A DNA stretch of 64,000 nt from Edaphocola aurantiacus (GCF_019797745.1 NZ_VOSI01000005.1:124001-188000), one strand, 5' to 3'; counted from the first letter of the stretch, positions 46,111-55,768 are shown. Program-made: numbers and translations. The notes: generated from the sequence alone by a model not told the origin.

Positions 46111-46698
46111 ATGAGGTACCACAGAGAGTTTGAAATAGCATATGTAGGTTTAAAAAATGGCGTTCATACCTATAATTACGAGATTGGGAAACCGTTTTTT
46201 GAACTGATCGGAGCGGAAGCAGAAGATCTGGAAGCCGTAAATGTACAGGTAACTGTCACATTGGATAAGCATCCTAACTTTTTTGCCTTAAAGTTCGATA
46301 TTAATGGCAGCGTTGATGTAGCCTGTGATCGTTGCGGTGAGATTTTCACCCTGCCTTTATGGGACGAATTTGACCTGATCGTGAAGTTGAGGGACCATAC
46401 AATGGAAGACGAGGATGAAACAGAAGATGATGGTGATATTGTATTCCTCTCCAAAAATGAAACGGTTATAGATCTTTCAGAATGGATTTATGAATTCATC
46501 TTGCTGAGTATTCCGATGCAGCGCATTCACCCGGATGATGCAGAAGGTAATACAACCTGCAACAAAGACAATCTGGCCCTTTTGGATAAGATGAGTCAGC
46601 AGCAGGCAGAGGAAGATGAAGAAGCCGCTAAAGAACAACAAAAAAATAATATTTGGAAGGGCCTTGATGCCTTTAAAAATAATAATAATCAGAATTAA
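46111..46698 (+). CDS. YceD family protein (DUF177)
   Basis: The 195-residue protein has the DUF177 pattern: a beta-rich N-terminal half, CDRCGE in the middle, and an acidic loop (MEDEDETEDDGDI) followed by IDLSEWIYEFILLSIPM. YceD is linked to 23S rRNA accumulation and is usually found directly upstream of rpmF, as here. A Gln/Glu-rich tail ends in Asn repeats. The ATG at 46111 is chosen over a TTG two codons upstream. The usual partner CxxC is partly kept (CDRC, then one more Cys in NTTCNKDN). Confidence 0.88.
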   Translation: MRYHREFEIAYVGLKNGVHTYNYEIGKPFFELIGAEAEDLEAVNVQVTVTLDKHPNFFALKFDINGSVDVACDRCGEIFTLPLWDEFDLIVKLRDHTMEDEDETEDDGDIVFLSKNETVIDLSEWIYEFILLSIPMQRIHPDDAEGNTTCNKDNLALLDKMSQQQAEEDEEAAKEQQKNNIWKGLDAFKNNNNQN

Positions 46699-46721
46699 TC
46701 AATAAGTAAAATCTAGAAATC

Positions 46722-46931
46722 ATGCCAAATCCTAAACGTCGTCATTCTGCACAAAGAGGAGCTAAGCGTCGTACGCATTACAAAGCTGTAGCAGCTACAA
46801 TCAGTACAGATGCAACTACTGGAGAATCACATTTACGCCACCGCGCTCACTGGAGCGAAGGTAAAATGTACTACCGTGGTAAAGTAGTTATTGATAACGC
46901 TACCACAGAGACTGCAGAAACTGCTGAATAA
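46722..46931 (+). CDS. rpmF: 50S ribosomal protein L32
   Basis: This is a 69-residue basic ribosomal protein with the typical start [19 protein letters not shown]. The four zinc-binding Cys of the C+ form are absent, so it is the Cys-minus form and needs no zinc. A Thr/Glu-rich tail follows. It lies 23 bases after yceD, the standard order. Confidence 0.97.
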   Translation: MPNPKRRHSAQRGAKRRTHYKAVAATISTDATTGESHLRHRAHWSEGKMYYRGKVVIDNATTETAETAE

Positions 46932-46936
46932 TATAT

Positions 46937-46975
46937 AAAAATGTTGGTAAGGGAAATTTTACCAACATTTTTATT
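46937..46975 (+). terminator. Terminator between rpmF and plsX
   Basis: A 14-bp stem (46937-46950 with 46959-46972) around an 8-base loop, followed by TTATTTTA. It can lower transcription into plsX, so ribosomal protein and lipid genes may be expressed at different levels. Confidence 0.85.
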
Positions 46976-47010
46976 TTATATCATACTAAATATTGCACAC
47001 CAATTATATT

Positions 47011-47967
47011 ATGATGAATATAGGGCTCGATTTGATGGGTGGCGATTTAGCCCCTAAAGAAGCGGTACTGGGAGCATTGGCTTATTTCCAGGAATTTGCC
47101 GATAGTCATTTAGTGTTGATAGGAAATGAAGATGCATGCAAGGAATACCTGTCCTCTCTGGACGCGTATTCCGGCAGATACACATTTGTGCATGCTCCTC
47201 AGGTGATTGAAATGAATGAACATCCGACCAAAGCGCTGAAGGAGAAACAACAATCCAGCATTGCTATGGGATTCGGTATGTTGAAAGCAGGTAAAATTGA
47301 TGCATTCTTAAGCGCTGGTAACACCGGTGCTATGCTGGTAGGTGCTATGTATACCGTAGCCCCGATCGAAGGCGTATTGCGTCCTACAATTGCTTCTCTG
47401 GTACCCAGAGAAGATGAAGGATATAATTTACTGCTCGACGTTGGTGCCAATGCTGATTGCAAACCGGAACACCTGAATCAGTTTGCCGTATTAGGCGCAC
47501 TGTATGCAGAGTATGTACTGGGCATTAAGCAACCGGAAGTGGGTCTGCTGAACCTGGGAGAGGAAGAAGGTAAGGGAAATATCCTGTGCCAGGCTACCTA
47601 TCCTTTGCTGAAAGAAAATACGGCCATTAATTTTATTGGCAATATCGAAGGCAGAGACATCTTTGGCGAAAGAGCAAGAGTAGCCGTTTGTGAAGGATTT
47701 ACCGGTAATATCGTACTCAAAATGGCAGAGTCTGTATATGACTTGTTCAAGAAGCGCGATAAGATCCATGATCCTTTGCTGGAGCGCTTTAACTATGAGC
47801 AATATGGTGGTGTACCTATTCTGGGTATCAATGCACCGGTTATGATTGGTCATGGTATCTCTAATGCCATTGCATTCAAAGCAATGATCCGCAGCGCGGA
47901 GAAAGTGATTTCTACCGGCCTGATCGATGCGATGAAAAAGCACTTCCAGGTAGTAAAAGAAGCTTAA
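47011..47967 (+). CDS. plsX: Phosphate acyltransferase PlsX
   Basis: The 318-residue enzyme makes acyl-phosphate from acyl-ACP for phospholipid synthesis. Family motifs: NIGLDLMGGDLAPKEAVLGA at the start, ALKEKQQSSIAMG, LSAGNTGAMLVGA, LLDVGANADCKPEHLNQFA and GFTGNIVLKMAES. Two adjacent ATGs (47011 and 47014) are possible. In many bacteria fabH follows plsX; here a terminator and convergent genes follow instead, so fabH must be elsewhere. Confidence 0.95.
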   Translation: MMNIGLDLMGGDLAPKEAVLGALAYFQEFADSHLVLIGNEDACKEYLSSLDAYSGRYTFVHAPQVIEMNEHPTKALKEKQQSSIAMGFGMLKAGKIDAFLSAGNTGAMLVGAMYTVAPIEGVLRPTIASLVPREDEGYNLLLDVGANADCKPEHLNQFAVLGALYAEYVLGIKQPEVGLLNLGEEEGKGNILCQATYPLLKENTAINFIGNIEGRDIFGERARVAVCEGFTGNIVLKMAESVYDLFKKRDKIHDPLLERFNYEQYGGVPILGINAPVMIGHGISNAIAFKAMIRSAEKVISTGLIDAMKKHFQVVKEA

Positions 47968-47990
47968 TCTGTTAAGACAAATAATTATGT

Positions 47991-48027
47991 ATAAAGCAGC
48001 CGTATCAAACGGCTGCTTTATTATTTT
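47991..48027 (+). terminator. Intrinsic terminator of plsX
   Basis: A 13-bp stem (47991-48003 with 48009-48021) followed by T/A-rich sequence. It can also act on the minus-strand gene at 48163. Confidence 0.85.
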
Positions 48028-48169
48028 ATAATGACCTGCAAGGGAATTGCAGCCATTCTGGACTATTATACGCGTTGATCGGGTTATCTCCCTTCGAGCC
48101 CATAAGGGCGCTAAATTTCCGGTTGTTGAGCCCCCCATAAGTACACTTCTGATGGCTATTGGCTAAAAG
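48026..48169 (-). other. Short conserved-looking reading frame, probable relic or repeat
   Basis: After the stop of the barrel gene, the minus strand holds an open frame of 47 codons that ends in TAA at 48026-48028. It has no start codon near its beginning and overlaps the end of the upstream gene by a few bases. The sequence (for instance NRKFSALMGSKGDNP and EWLQFPC) reads like the end of a real protein. It may be the tail of a lost gene, or a dispersed intergenic repeat that happens to be open. Confidence 0.3.
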
Positions 48170-48816
48170 CTATAGCTCAATCCGAAAGTAGCCATATTGT
48201 ATACATCCTTGTTTTTGTTGGACGTCAGATCAGGATCGTACCCATCTATTTTATCACTCATGCAGTAATTGATCTGGTATTTGAAATTAAGGCTAAGTCC
48301 TTTCTGCTGAAAAGCCTTACGCAATGGGATTTCGATACCGAAAGAAACAGGTATCACACTGTTTACACCACTATAATTACCCTGGTAGCGGAAATTGCCA
48401 TTGGGTATTTCATGTATGGTAGTTGTGCTGCCCATAAGCCCGAATCCACCTGCTGCATAAATCCCCGAAAGATAGTACAGGACACGGCTGGAGTCACTTT
48501 TGCCAAAGGTGCGTAAAGGGTACACTTTCAGCTGCAGATCACCCTGGTTATACTTATTGCTGTAATACAGATCATTGGCCGTCTCCTTATTGCCTCCGCT
48601 TAAAGTACCGGCATTCCAGCTGATGGCAAGAGACAGAAACCTGAAACCGGATTGCCACTCACCATAAACGCCATAATGATTATTAGTCCCGTTTGGTGTC
48701 ACATCGGTCCGGGAGAAGGTAAGGCCGTATTGTGCACCCACGGTAAATTGTGCCTGTGCGGTAGTACAAGCAGCGAGCAGGGCCATAGCCAGCAAGCTTT
48801 GTTTGATCATAGTCAT
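48163..48816 (-). CDS. Outer-membrane beta-barrel protein, unknown function
   Basis: The 217-residue protein has a signal peptide ending TAQAQ near residue 22. The rest consists of alternating hydrophobic strands with Gly/Ser turns (FLSLAISWNAGTLSG, YLSGIYAAGGFGLMGS, VIPVSFGIEIPL) and a C-terminal aromatic strand (MATFGLSYSF), as in eight-stranded barrels. No family or ligand is recognised. It stands alone between plsX and gcvP. Confidence 0.75.
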   Translation of the reverse strand: MTMIKQSLLAMALLAACTTAQAQFTVGAQYGLTFSRTDVTPNGTNNHYGVYGEWQSGFRFLSLAISWNAGTLSGGNKETANDLYYSNKYNQGDLQLKVYPLRTFGKSDSSRVLYYLSGIYAAGGFGLMGSTTTIHEIPNGNFRYQGNYSGVNSVIPVSFGIEIPLRKAFQQKGLSLNFKYQINYCMSDKIDGYDPDLTSNKNKDVYNMATFGLSYSF

Positions 48817-48864
48817 TTTAATTAAATAGAAGTAAATGTTTCAGGATGTAATATACCATAAATG

Positions 48865-48896
48865 ACAAATACTACCCAATGATGAGTAGTATTTGT
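48865..48896 (-). terminator. Hairpin downstream of gcvP
   Basis: An 11-bp stem (48865-48875 with 48886-48896). The T-tract on the minus strand is weak, so termination here is uncertain. Confidence 0.5.
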
Positions 48897-48924
48897 TATA
48901 TTATGATATTTAATTGAAAACTGA

Positions 48925-51807
48925 TTAAGCTTCCATATAGCTTTCGATCGGCTCACAGGTACAGATCAGGTTACGATCTCCATGTGTATTGTTTACACGA
49001 CCCACAGTAGGCCAGAATTTAGCCTCTTTGATATATGGTAAAGGATAAACCGCTTCTTCTCTTGTATAGGCATGGTTCCACTCGCTGCTGATGACAACAT
49101 GCTGTGTATGCGGTGCATTTTTCAGCGGGTTGTCTGTAGTATCCATACGACCTTCTTCGATAGCTTTGATCTCTGCTCTGATCGATAACATTGCGTCACA
49201 GAAACGGTCCAGCTCACCTTTATCTTCACTTTCTGTAGGCTCGATCATGATCGTGCCCGGTACAGGGAAGCTCATAGTAGGTGCGTGGAAACCATAGTCC
49301 ATCAGACGTTTAGCTACATCTTCCGCTTCGATACCAGCCGTTTTCTTGAATGGTCTCAGGTCTACGATAAACTCGTGTGCACAAGTACCGTTAGAACCGG
49401 TATACAGGATCTCATATGCATCTTTCAGGCGTGCTTTCATGTAGTTCGCATTCAGGATGGCATATTGAGTAGCTGCTTTAGCACCGGTAGCACCCAGCAT
49501 ACGGATGTATGCATAAGAGATCAGCAGGATAGAAGCAGAACCGAATGGTGCAGCAGATACTGCATAGCTAGGCTTACCTTTCAGTTCGTTTTCGTTGATC
49601 ACATGGCTAGGCAGGAATGGGATCAGGTGTGCTGCCACACAGATCGGGCCTACACCCGGACCACCACCACCGTGAGGGATAGCGAAGGTTTTGTGCAGGT
49701 TAAGGTGACAAACGTCTGCTCCGATGAAGCCAGGAGCCGTCAGGCCAACCTGTGCATTCATATTCGCACCATCCATATATACTTGTCCGCCATTCTCGTG
49801 AATGATGCGGGTAATATCTTTAATACTTTCTTCGAAAATACCGTAAGTAGAAGGGTAGGTAATCATGATACCCGCCAGGTCATTCTTGTATTGTTCAGCC
49901 TTAGCTTTCAGGTCTTCTACATCGATATAACCGTTTTCATGTGCTTTTACCACAACCACTTTGTAGCCCGCCATTACTGCAGATGCAGGGTTGGTACCGT
50001 GTGCAGAGATCGGGATCAGCATGATGTTTCTGTTGCCTTCACCTCTGCTTTCGTGGTATGCGCGGATACACAGCAGACCTGCGTATTCACCATTCGCACC
50101 ACTGTTTGGCTGTACGCTGCAACCGGCAAATCCGGTGATTGTAGCCAGGTATGCTTCCAGTTCTTTAATGATGTGCAGGTAGCCCTGTGTTTGCTCTTTT
50201 GGCGCAAACGGGTGCATTTTGCTCCAGTGAGACCAGCTCAGAGGAATCATTTCAGTAGCAGCATTCAGCTTCATGGTACAGCTACCCAGAGAGATCATGC
50301 TCGTATTCAGGCTCAGATCTTTATTTTCCAGAGACTTGATATAACGCATCATCAGGGTTTCGCTGTGGTGGCTGTTAAAGTTAGTATGGGTCAGGTAGTC
50401 AGAAGTACGTACCAGGTTAGCAGGAATGTTTTCCATTAACTGATCGTCACTTGCATCGTAGCTTACCGCTTCTACAACATCGTTCAGGATGTTGATGATA
50501 TCAGCCAGGTCTTCAAATGAAGTTGTTTCATCTAAAGCAATGCTCACCATATGGTCGCCGATATAACGGAAGTTGATACCTGCTTTTTCTGCCTGGCTCT
50601 GGATGATCGCACCTTTGTTGGTTACAATAGTAACGGTATCAAAGAATGAATCAGATACCAGCTCGTGTCCGTTCTCTTTCAGTGCTTTAGCTAAAGTCTG
50701 AGCTAAGATGTGTACACGGGAAGCAATCGCTTTCAGGCCTTTAGGGCCGTGGAATACTGCATACATTGCAGCCATATTGGCCAGTAATGCCTGTGCAGTA
50801 CAAATATTAGAAGTTGCTTTTTCGCGTTTGATGTGCTGCTCACGGGTTTGTAAAGCCATACGTAAAGCACGGCCACCTTGTGCATCGATACTTACACCGA
50901 TGATACGACCCGGAATGCTGCGTTTGAACTCATCCTTACAAGAGAAGAATGCCGCGTGCGGACCACCGAATCCCAGGGGTACACCGAAACGCTGTGCAGA
51001 ACCTAAGGCTACATCAGCACCCAGCTCACCCGGAGGGGTTAATAAAGTCAGGGCCAGCAAATCCGTTGCGAAAGCAACATAACCGCCTGCACCATGTACT
51101 TTCTCAACGAAAGCAGTATAATCCTCAACAGAACCCAAACCATTAGGATACTGAACAATAGCTCCGAAGAACGTATCGTCGATCGCTACGGTTTTGTAAT
51201 CGCCGAATACCAGTTCGATACCAAGTGGAGTCGCTCTGGTGGTGATTACATCTTTCGTCTGAGGGAACGTATGTTTGTCAACGAAGAATTTTGGTTTTTC
51301 TGGATTGCTGACAGATTTGTTTGCCGCATGGAAAAACATAGACATTGCCTCTGCAGCAGCAGTAGACTCGTCCAGCAGGGAAGCGTTGGCAATAGGTAAT
51401 GCCGTCAGGTCGCTCACCATAGTCTGGTAGTTCAGTAAGCTCTCCAGGCGACCCTGAGAGATCTCAGCCTGGTATGGAGTATACTGTGTATACCAACCTG
51501 GATTTTCAAAAACGTTTCTTAAAATAACGGAAGGCGTTACGGTGTCGTAATATCCTTGTCCGATGTACGTTCTGAAGACTTTGTTTTTCAGGGAAACACT
51601 CTTCAGCATTCTTAAGTAATCTTGTTCGCTCAGCGCCGGCGGCAGGTTGAGATCCGTCGTCATGCGGATAGCAGAAGGGATGGTTTTGTCAATCAAAGCA
51701 TCTATGCTATCAATACCGATAGTAGCAAGCATTTCCTTAGTCTGAGCTGCATCAGGCCCAATATGACGGCCTTGAAACTCGTGCTGTAATTGCGAAAATA
51801 GATTCAT
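48925..51807 (-). CDS. gcvP: Glycine dehydrogenase (decarboxylating), P protein
   Basis: This is the 960-residue single-chain P protein of the glycine cleavage system, which decarboxylates glycine with PLP and transfers the aminomethyl group to the H protein. The N-terminal half ([14 protein letters not shown] onward) is the regulatory copy; the C-terminal half carries the PLP lysine in [17 protein letters not shown] (K706). The single-chain form is usual in Bacteroidota. gcvT and gcvH are not adjacent. The N terminus [17 protein letters not shown] fits the family. Confidence 0.97.
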   Translation of the reverse strand: MNLFSQLQHEFQGRHIGPDAAQTKEMLATIGIDSIDALIDKTIPSAIRMTTDLNLPPALSEQDYLRMLKSVSLKNKVFRTYIGQGYYDTVTPSVILRNVFENPGWYTQYTPYQAEISQGRLESLLNYQTMVSDLTALPIANASLLDESTAAAEAMSMFFHAANKSVSNPEKPKFFVDKHTFPQTKDVITTRATPLGIELVFGDYKTVAIDDTFFGAIVQYPNGLGSVEDYTAFVEKVHGAGGYVAFATDLLALTLLTPPGELGADVALGSAQRFGVPLGFGGPHAAFFSCKDEFKRSIPGRIIGVSIDAQGGRALRMALQTREQHIKREKATSNICTAQALLANMAAMYAVFHGPKGLKAIASRVHILAQTLAKALKENGHELVSDSFFDTVTIVTNKGAIIQSQAEKAGINFRYIGDHMVSIALDETTSFEDLADIINILNDVVEAVSYDASDDQLMENIPANLVRTSDYLTHTNFNSHHSETLMMRYIKSLENKDLSLNTSMISLGSCTMKLNAATEMIPLSWSHWSKMHPFAPKEQTQGYLHIIKELEAYLATITGFAGCSVQPNSGANGEYAGLLCIRAYHESRGEGNRNIMLIPISAHGTNPASAVMAGYKVVVVKAHENGYIDVEDLKAKAEQYKNDLAGIMITYPSTYGIFEESIKDITRIIHENGGQVYMDGANMNAQVGLTAPGFIGADVCHLNLHKTFAIPHGGGGPGVGPICVAAHLIPFLPSHVINENELKGKPSYAVSAAPFGSASILLISYAYIRMLGATGAKAATQYAILNANYMKARLKDAYEILYTGSNGTCAHEFIVDLRPFKKTAGIEAEDVAKRLMDYGFHAPTMSFPVPGTIMIEPTESEDKGELDRFCDAMLSIRAEIKAIEEGRMDTTDNPLKNAPHTQHVVISSEWNHAYTREEAVYPLPYIKEAKFWPTVGRVNNTHGDRNLICTCEPIESYMEA

Positions 51808-51915
51808 TATAAAACGAAATGATTTGTGAATGAGGCTGCAAATTTACGGTTTATTATTCAGCATATGAAATTCCGTTTATCAATAGCTGTATAGGATATT
51901 ATCTATCTGTTGCCA

Positions 51916-51949
51916 TTGATGAAATTATACTTAAAATTATATATATTTG
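51916..51949 (+). promoter_or_regulatory. Promoter of the zinc-ribbon/HTH gene
   Basis: TTG (51916-51918) and TATATTTG (51942-51949) are 23 bases apart. A second -7-like element, TAGTTTTG, lies at 51961-51968. Either would serve the gene starting at 51983. The divergent gcvP start is at 51807. Confidence 0.55.
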
Positions 51950-51982
51950 CTAATTAGGTATAGTTTTGCTAAAATAGTATAT

Positions 51983-52402
51983 ATGAATCTCAAAAAGTGT
52001 CCCAAATGTGCCGGACAGCATATTGTCAAGAGTGGAATTGTGAAAGACCGGCAGCGGTTTTATTGTAAAGAATGCGCCTACTATTTTACCGTAGATAAGC
52101 TGGGTAAGAAGATCGATGATTATTATGTTACAAAGGCATTACAGCTGTATCTGGAGGGCCTGAGTTTCCGGGAGATTGAGCGTATTATAGGCGTGTCTCA
52201 TACCGCCATCAGCGGCTGGGTAAAAGAGTATGGCATTTCCCGTCCGGGACAGGCGCAATATCATCCCAGTTACAAGGTATTCAGCCAGGAAGAATTGGTG
52301 GAATTCGTACAGAATAATGAAAATCTTAAGGGAGCAGGCTTTATCATCACCGAGTTCGGAGATAAGTTTATGCTGATCAAATGGGAGCGGTTTAAGAAAT
52401 AA
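51983..52402 (+). CDS. Zinc-ribbon plus helix-turn-helix protein resembling IS1-type InsA; probable domesticated regulator
   Basis: The 139-residue protein has an N-terminal zinc ribbon (CPKC, then FYCKEC about 20 residues later) and a helix-turn-helix region (LSFREIERIIGVSHTAISGWVKEYGIS), the layout of InsA and of IS1/IS1595-type N-terminal domains. No DDE catalytic domain follows: the tail (about residues 95-139) is a short alpha/beta segment ending KWERFKK. There are no terminal repeats and no second transposase frame. Directly downstream on the same strand lie a porin, an MFS transporter, a two-component pair and two acyl-CoA synthetases, so it may be a domesticated DNA-binding regulator of that block. 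ATG at 51983 is chosen; the upstream extension lacks family features. Confidence 0.75.
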   Translation: MNLKKCPKCAGQHIVKSGIVKDRQRFYCKECAYYFTVDKLGKKIDDYYVTKALQLYLEGLSFREIERIIGVSHTAISGWVKEYGISRPGQAQYHPSYKVFSQEELVEFVQNNENLKGAGFIITEFGDKFMLIKWERFKK

Positions 52403-52499
52403 CTATACTTCTTTACAGAAATATATATCATTTTTCACTTTGTTGGATATTGTTTACAAATTCGTATTGCAATCGTATAACAATTTTAAACATAGAAAA

Positions 52500-53879
52500 A
52501 TGAAGAAAATAGCGCTCGCAATTTCCGGTTTGCTTCTGTCCCAAACCCTCTTTGCACAAGGATTTTCGGATTATGGCTCTGGTATCAAACTCAATGTAAA
52601 CCAGGACGGCTCTAAATATATCCGCTTCATTACCTGGAACCAGATCTGGCTCCGGAATACCCAGAACAACCCGGGTAGTGCCGTAGCCGGTGTGCCGGAA
52701 GATAATAGCTGGAGCATCGGCAACCGCCGCCTGCGCTTCCTTGCTATGGCACAGATCTCCAAACGGTTTACTATCGTTACCCATTTCGGGATCAATAACC
52801 AGACCTTCATCAATGGAGGCGCCAGCGGGACCTCCGGTACCGGTGGCTACGGACAGGGCAAAAAGCCGGGTATGTTCTTTCACGATGCCTGGAATGAATA
52901 CGCAGTAGTACAGCCCACCGAAAAATCAAAATTCAGTTTATCTATAGGGGCAGGTTTGCATTACTATACCGGTTTGTCCCGCGCGACAATGGCCTCTACA
53001 CTCAACTTCCTGCTTGTCGATGCGCAGATATTCAACTGGCCATTGATCGACAATTCAGACCAGTTTGCCCGCCAGATGGGTATCTTCGCTAAAGGTAAAT
53101 GGGATCGGATGGAGTACCGTTTCAGCGTCAATAAACCATTTGCCACCAACCTCAGCCCCGTAAATGCCACCAGCGATGCGACTGCTATTGCTGTAGATAA
53201 TAATGGGAAATCGAAATGGTCTCAGGCCGGTTATGTAGAATACCAGTTCTGCGATATCGAATCCAATGCACTGCCGTATAAAGTAGGCACTTATTTAGGG
53301 ACAAAGAAAATCTTCAATATAGGTGCCGGCTTTTACCGTCAGCCCGAAGGTACCCGCTCTATGGTGAATGGGGTAACGGCCAAACATGATATTACCTTGT
53401 TGTCTGTCGATGTATTTGCCGAATTGCCGGTAGGAGATAAGGCAAAGAATATGGCTATTAATGTATACGGTGTATATTATCATTACGATTTCGGTCCTAA
53501 TTACCTGCGCAACCTGGGTATTATGAATATAGCCGGAAATGATACGACCTATACAGGCAGCCGTGCCATAGCCGGTGCCGGCAACCTGCAGCCCACCATC
53601 GGAACCGGAAGCATTGCCCATGTACAGGCCGGATTTATGCTGCCTTGTAAGAACCCTGCAGCCAAACTGCGCATCCAGCCCTTCGGTGCCGTAACACATA
53701 AGCAGTTCGAAGCCCTGGAGCATGCCTCCACCCAGTTTGATATAGGTGCCAACTGGCTGATCAGCGGTCATCATGCCAAAATCTCTACCCAGTACAGCAC
53801 CCGTCCGGTATATACCTCTACTACCGCCAAACCTACGGCCAAAGGAGAGCTCACCGTTCAATTCCAAGTTTATCTATAA
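52500..53879 (+). CDS. Outer-membrane porin
   Basis: From the ATG at 52500 it is 459 residues: a signal peptide (KKIALAISGLLLSQTLFAQ) and then barrel strands with aromatic girdle residues (YIRFITWNQIWLRN, RRLRFLAMAQISKRFTIVTHFG, LTVQFQVYL at the end). Overall it resembles Bacteroidota porins of the OprP/phosphate-selective type, although the substrate cannot be read. It is followed 16 bases later by the MFS transporter, so porin and transporter form an outer- and inner-membrane pair. Position suggests uptake of a small carboxylate. Confidence 0.82.
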   Translation: MKKIALAISGLLLSQTLFAQGFSDYGSGIKLNVNQDGSKYIRFITWNQIWLRNTQNNPGSAVAGVPEDNSWSIGNRRLRFLAMAQISKRFTIVTHFGINNQTFINGGASGTSGTGGYGQGKKPGMFFHDAWNEYAVVQPTEKSKFSLSIGAGLHYYTGLSRATMASTLNFLLVDAQIFNWPLIDNSDQFARQMGIFAKGKWDRMEYRFSVNKPFATNLSPVNATSDATAIAVDNNGKSKWSQAGYVEYQFCDIESNALPYKVGTYLGTKKIFNIGAGFYRQPEGTRSMVNGVTAKHDITLLSVDVFAELPVGDKAKNMAINVYGVYYHYDFGPNYLRNLGIMNIAGNDTTYTGSRAIAGAGNLQPTIGTGSIAHVQAGFMLPCKNPAAKLRIQPFGAVTHKQFEALEHASTQFDIGANWLISGHHAKISTQYSTRPVYTSTTAKPTAKGELTVQFQVYL

Positions 53880-53895
53880 CCCCCCAACAGATTAT

Positions 53896-55452
53896 ATGAG
53901 TCAGCAATATTCCAAGGCGGAGACCCGCCAGCAAAATAAAACGATCTGGAGCGTGATCACCGCTTCCTCTTTAGGTACCCTCATTGAATGGTATGACTTC
54001 TATATATTTGGAAGTCTTGCAGTGGTACTGGCCGATAAGTTTTTCCCTTCTGCCAATCCTACTGCTGCCTTCCTGTCTACACTGGCCACTTTTGCTGCCG
54101 GTTTTGTTGTAAGACCTTTCGGTGCCTTATTCTTTGGCCGCCTGGGCGATATCATCGGTCGTAAATACACCTTCCTGGTTACCCTGCTCATTATGGGCGG
54201 CGCTACCTTCCTGATCGGCTGTATACCCAGTTATGAAACGATTGGTTTCCTGGCACCGGTACTGGTATTACTATTGCGCCTCTTACAGGGACTGGCCCTG
54301 GGCGGAGAGTATGGCGGTGCAGCAACTTATGTAGCCGAATATGCACAACCCAACCGTCGCGGTTACTGGACCTCCTGGATACAGACCACGGCTACGATCG
54401 GACTTTTTGTGTCGCTGATCGTGATCCTCATTACCAAGAAAACCTTATCTGCCGAGGCTTTTGATAGCTGGGGCTGGCGCGTTCCGTTCTGGATCTCTAT
54501 TTTAATGGTTGGGGTATCTTACATCATCCGTAAGAATATGAAGGAGTCTCCATTGTTTGCGAAAGCCAAGGAAGAAGGAAAGACTTCCAAGAACCCGCTG
54601 AAAGAAAGTTTCGGTAACCGCTTTAACTTCAAATTTGTGCTGCTGGCTTTGTTTGGTGCGGCTATGGGGCAGGGCGTGGTATGGTATACCGGCCAGTTCT
54701 ATGCCATGAGCTTCCTGCAGAAAGTAATGAACATAAACAGTGCCCAGGTAGATTCGCTGATGGCAATTGCCTTACTGATGGGTACGCCACTCTTCGTAGT
54801 GTTTGGTGCTTTATCGGACCGTTACGGACGCAAGGTGATTATGATGCTGGGTATGGCTATAGCCATTGTAAGCTACCGGCCTATATACAGTAAAATGTTT
54901 GCCACTACAGATATTACACAAAAGACACTGACCGAAAACGGGATTAGCCAAAAGGTTACAACAAAGGCCGATCCTAAACATGAGGGAGACCAGCTGATTA
55001 CCTGTAGCAGCGTCAGTACTTATACCGATGGCACCGAGTTGAAAAAGGATAGCGTGGTGCACATTCAGGCCGATCCTGCTGCCAAGCCTGTCGCGGCCAA
55101 AGTGACGAAATCTATTTCGGTTAATGATTCGGACAAATGGACACTGATCTTCCTGGTATTTATACAGGTAGTATTCGTAACCATGGTGTACGGCCCTATT
55201 GCAGCCTTCCTGGTAGAGATGTTCCCGATCCGCATCCGCTACACGTCCATGTCATTACCGTACCATATCGGCAATGGGGTATTCGGTGGATTGCTGCCTT
55301 TCGTAGCCACCTATTTTGTAAGCAGTGCACAGAAGGCGGGCAACCCGGACTGGTACCTGCAGGGTTTATGGTATCCGATCATTATTGCAGCCATCAGCCT
55401 GGTCATAGGGGTGCTGTATATTAATGGCAAGGATAAAAGTGTCAAAGATTAA
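53896..55452 (+). CDS. MHS-family MFS transporter with a periplasmic insertion
   Basis: The 518-residue inner-membrane symporter has the metabolite:H+ symporter (MHS) signatures: SSLGTLIEWYDFYIFGSLAVV at the first helix, GRLGDIIGRKYTF in loop 2-3, LLQGLALGGEYGGAATYVAEYA, and ALSDRYGRKV in loop 8-9. An extra ~85 residues (about 326-412, Thr/Lys/Asp-rich, with ITCSSVSTYTDGTELKKDS) interrupt it between helices 9 and 10, on the periplasmic face. MHS proteins carry organic acids such as alpha-ketoglutarate, citrate or shikimate. With the porin upstream and acyl-CoA synthetases downstream, a carboxylate substrate is likely. Confidence 0.9.
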   Translation: MSQQYSKAETRQQNKTIWSVITASSLGTLIEWYDFYIFGSLAVVLADKFFPSANPTAAFLSTLATFAAGFVVRPFGALFFGRLGDIIGRKYTFLVTLLIMGGATFLIGCIPSYETIGFLAPVLVLLLRLLQGLALGGEYGGAATYVAEYAQPNRRGYWTSWIQTTATIGLFVSLIVILITKKTLSAEAFDSWGWRVPFWISILMVGVSYIIRKNMKESPLFAKAKEEGKTSKNPLKESFGNRFNFKFVLLALFGAAMGQGVVWYTGQFYAMSFLQKVMNINSAQVDSLMAIALLMGTPLFVVFGALSDRYGRKVIMMLGMAIAIVSYRPIYSKMFATTDITQKTLTENGISQKVTTKADPKHEGDQLITCSSVSTYTDGTELKKDSVVHIQADPAAKPVAAKVTKSISVNDSDKWTLIFLVFIQVVFVTMVYGPIAAFLVEMFPIRIRYTSMSLPYHIGNGVFGGLLPFVATYFVSSAQKAGNPDWYLQGLWYPIIIAAISLVIGVLYINGKDKSVKD

Positions 55453-55485
55453 ACTACTCATTCATCATTCTAAAAATATTATATT

Positions 55486-55710
55486 ATGAACGCCATCAGA
55501 AAAGCATTCGGCATTGTATGGATATTACTGGCCTTAGCCGCAGGATACTTCTGTATTTTCCAGTTCGGACTGCCTAAGATCAGTTCCGGTAGCCAGGACG
55601 ACCTGGTATTCGGGATCATTATTTTATCCCTGCTTACCCCCATTATTGTAGGTGGTTTACTCATCTTCGGATACTATGCCCTGCAGGGTGAATATTCGCT
55701 GGAAAAGTAA
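55486..55710 (+). CDS. Small two-helix membrane protein (DUF6814-like) paired with the MFS transporter
   Basis: The 74-residue protein has two hydrophobic helices (about 8-28 and 42-65), a short loop with ISSGSQDD, and an end GYYALQGEYSLEK. It resembles the small proteins I recall as DUF6814, often found next to MFS transporters in this phylum; the name is from memory. It starts 33 bases after the transporter stop. It may be an accessory subunit of the transporter. A terminator hairpin follows at 55728. Confidence 0.7.
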   Translation: MNAIRKAFGIVWILLALAAGYFCIFQFGLPKISSGSQDDLVFGIIILSLLTPIIVGGLLIFGYYALQGEYSLEK

Positions 55711-55727
55711 ACCGGTAAATAAAAGAA

Positions 55728-55768
55728 AAAGCCGGGGAGTTCTAAAGATTTTTTCCCCGGCTTTCCCT
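55728..55768 (+). terminator. Hairpin between the transporter and sensor genes
   Basis: An 11-bp GC-rich stem (55728-55738 with 55754-55764); the T-tract after it is short (CTTTCCCTTGATTTTTG). It probably terminates partly, separating the uptake genes from the sensor genes. Confidence 0.65.

Noticed and set aside
49285-50439. 384-codon open frame on the + strand inside gcvP
   Set aside because: It lies entirely antisense to a well-supported gcvP with intact motifs, and its translation is rich in Cys, His and Arg without any domain. It is a codon-bias shadow.
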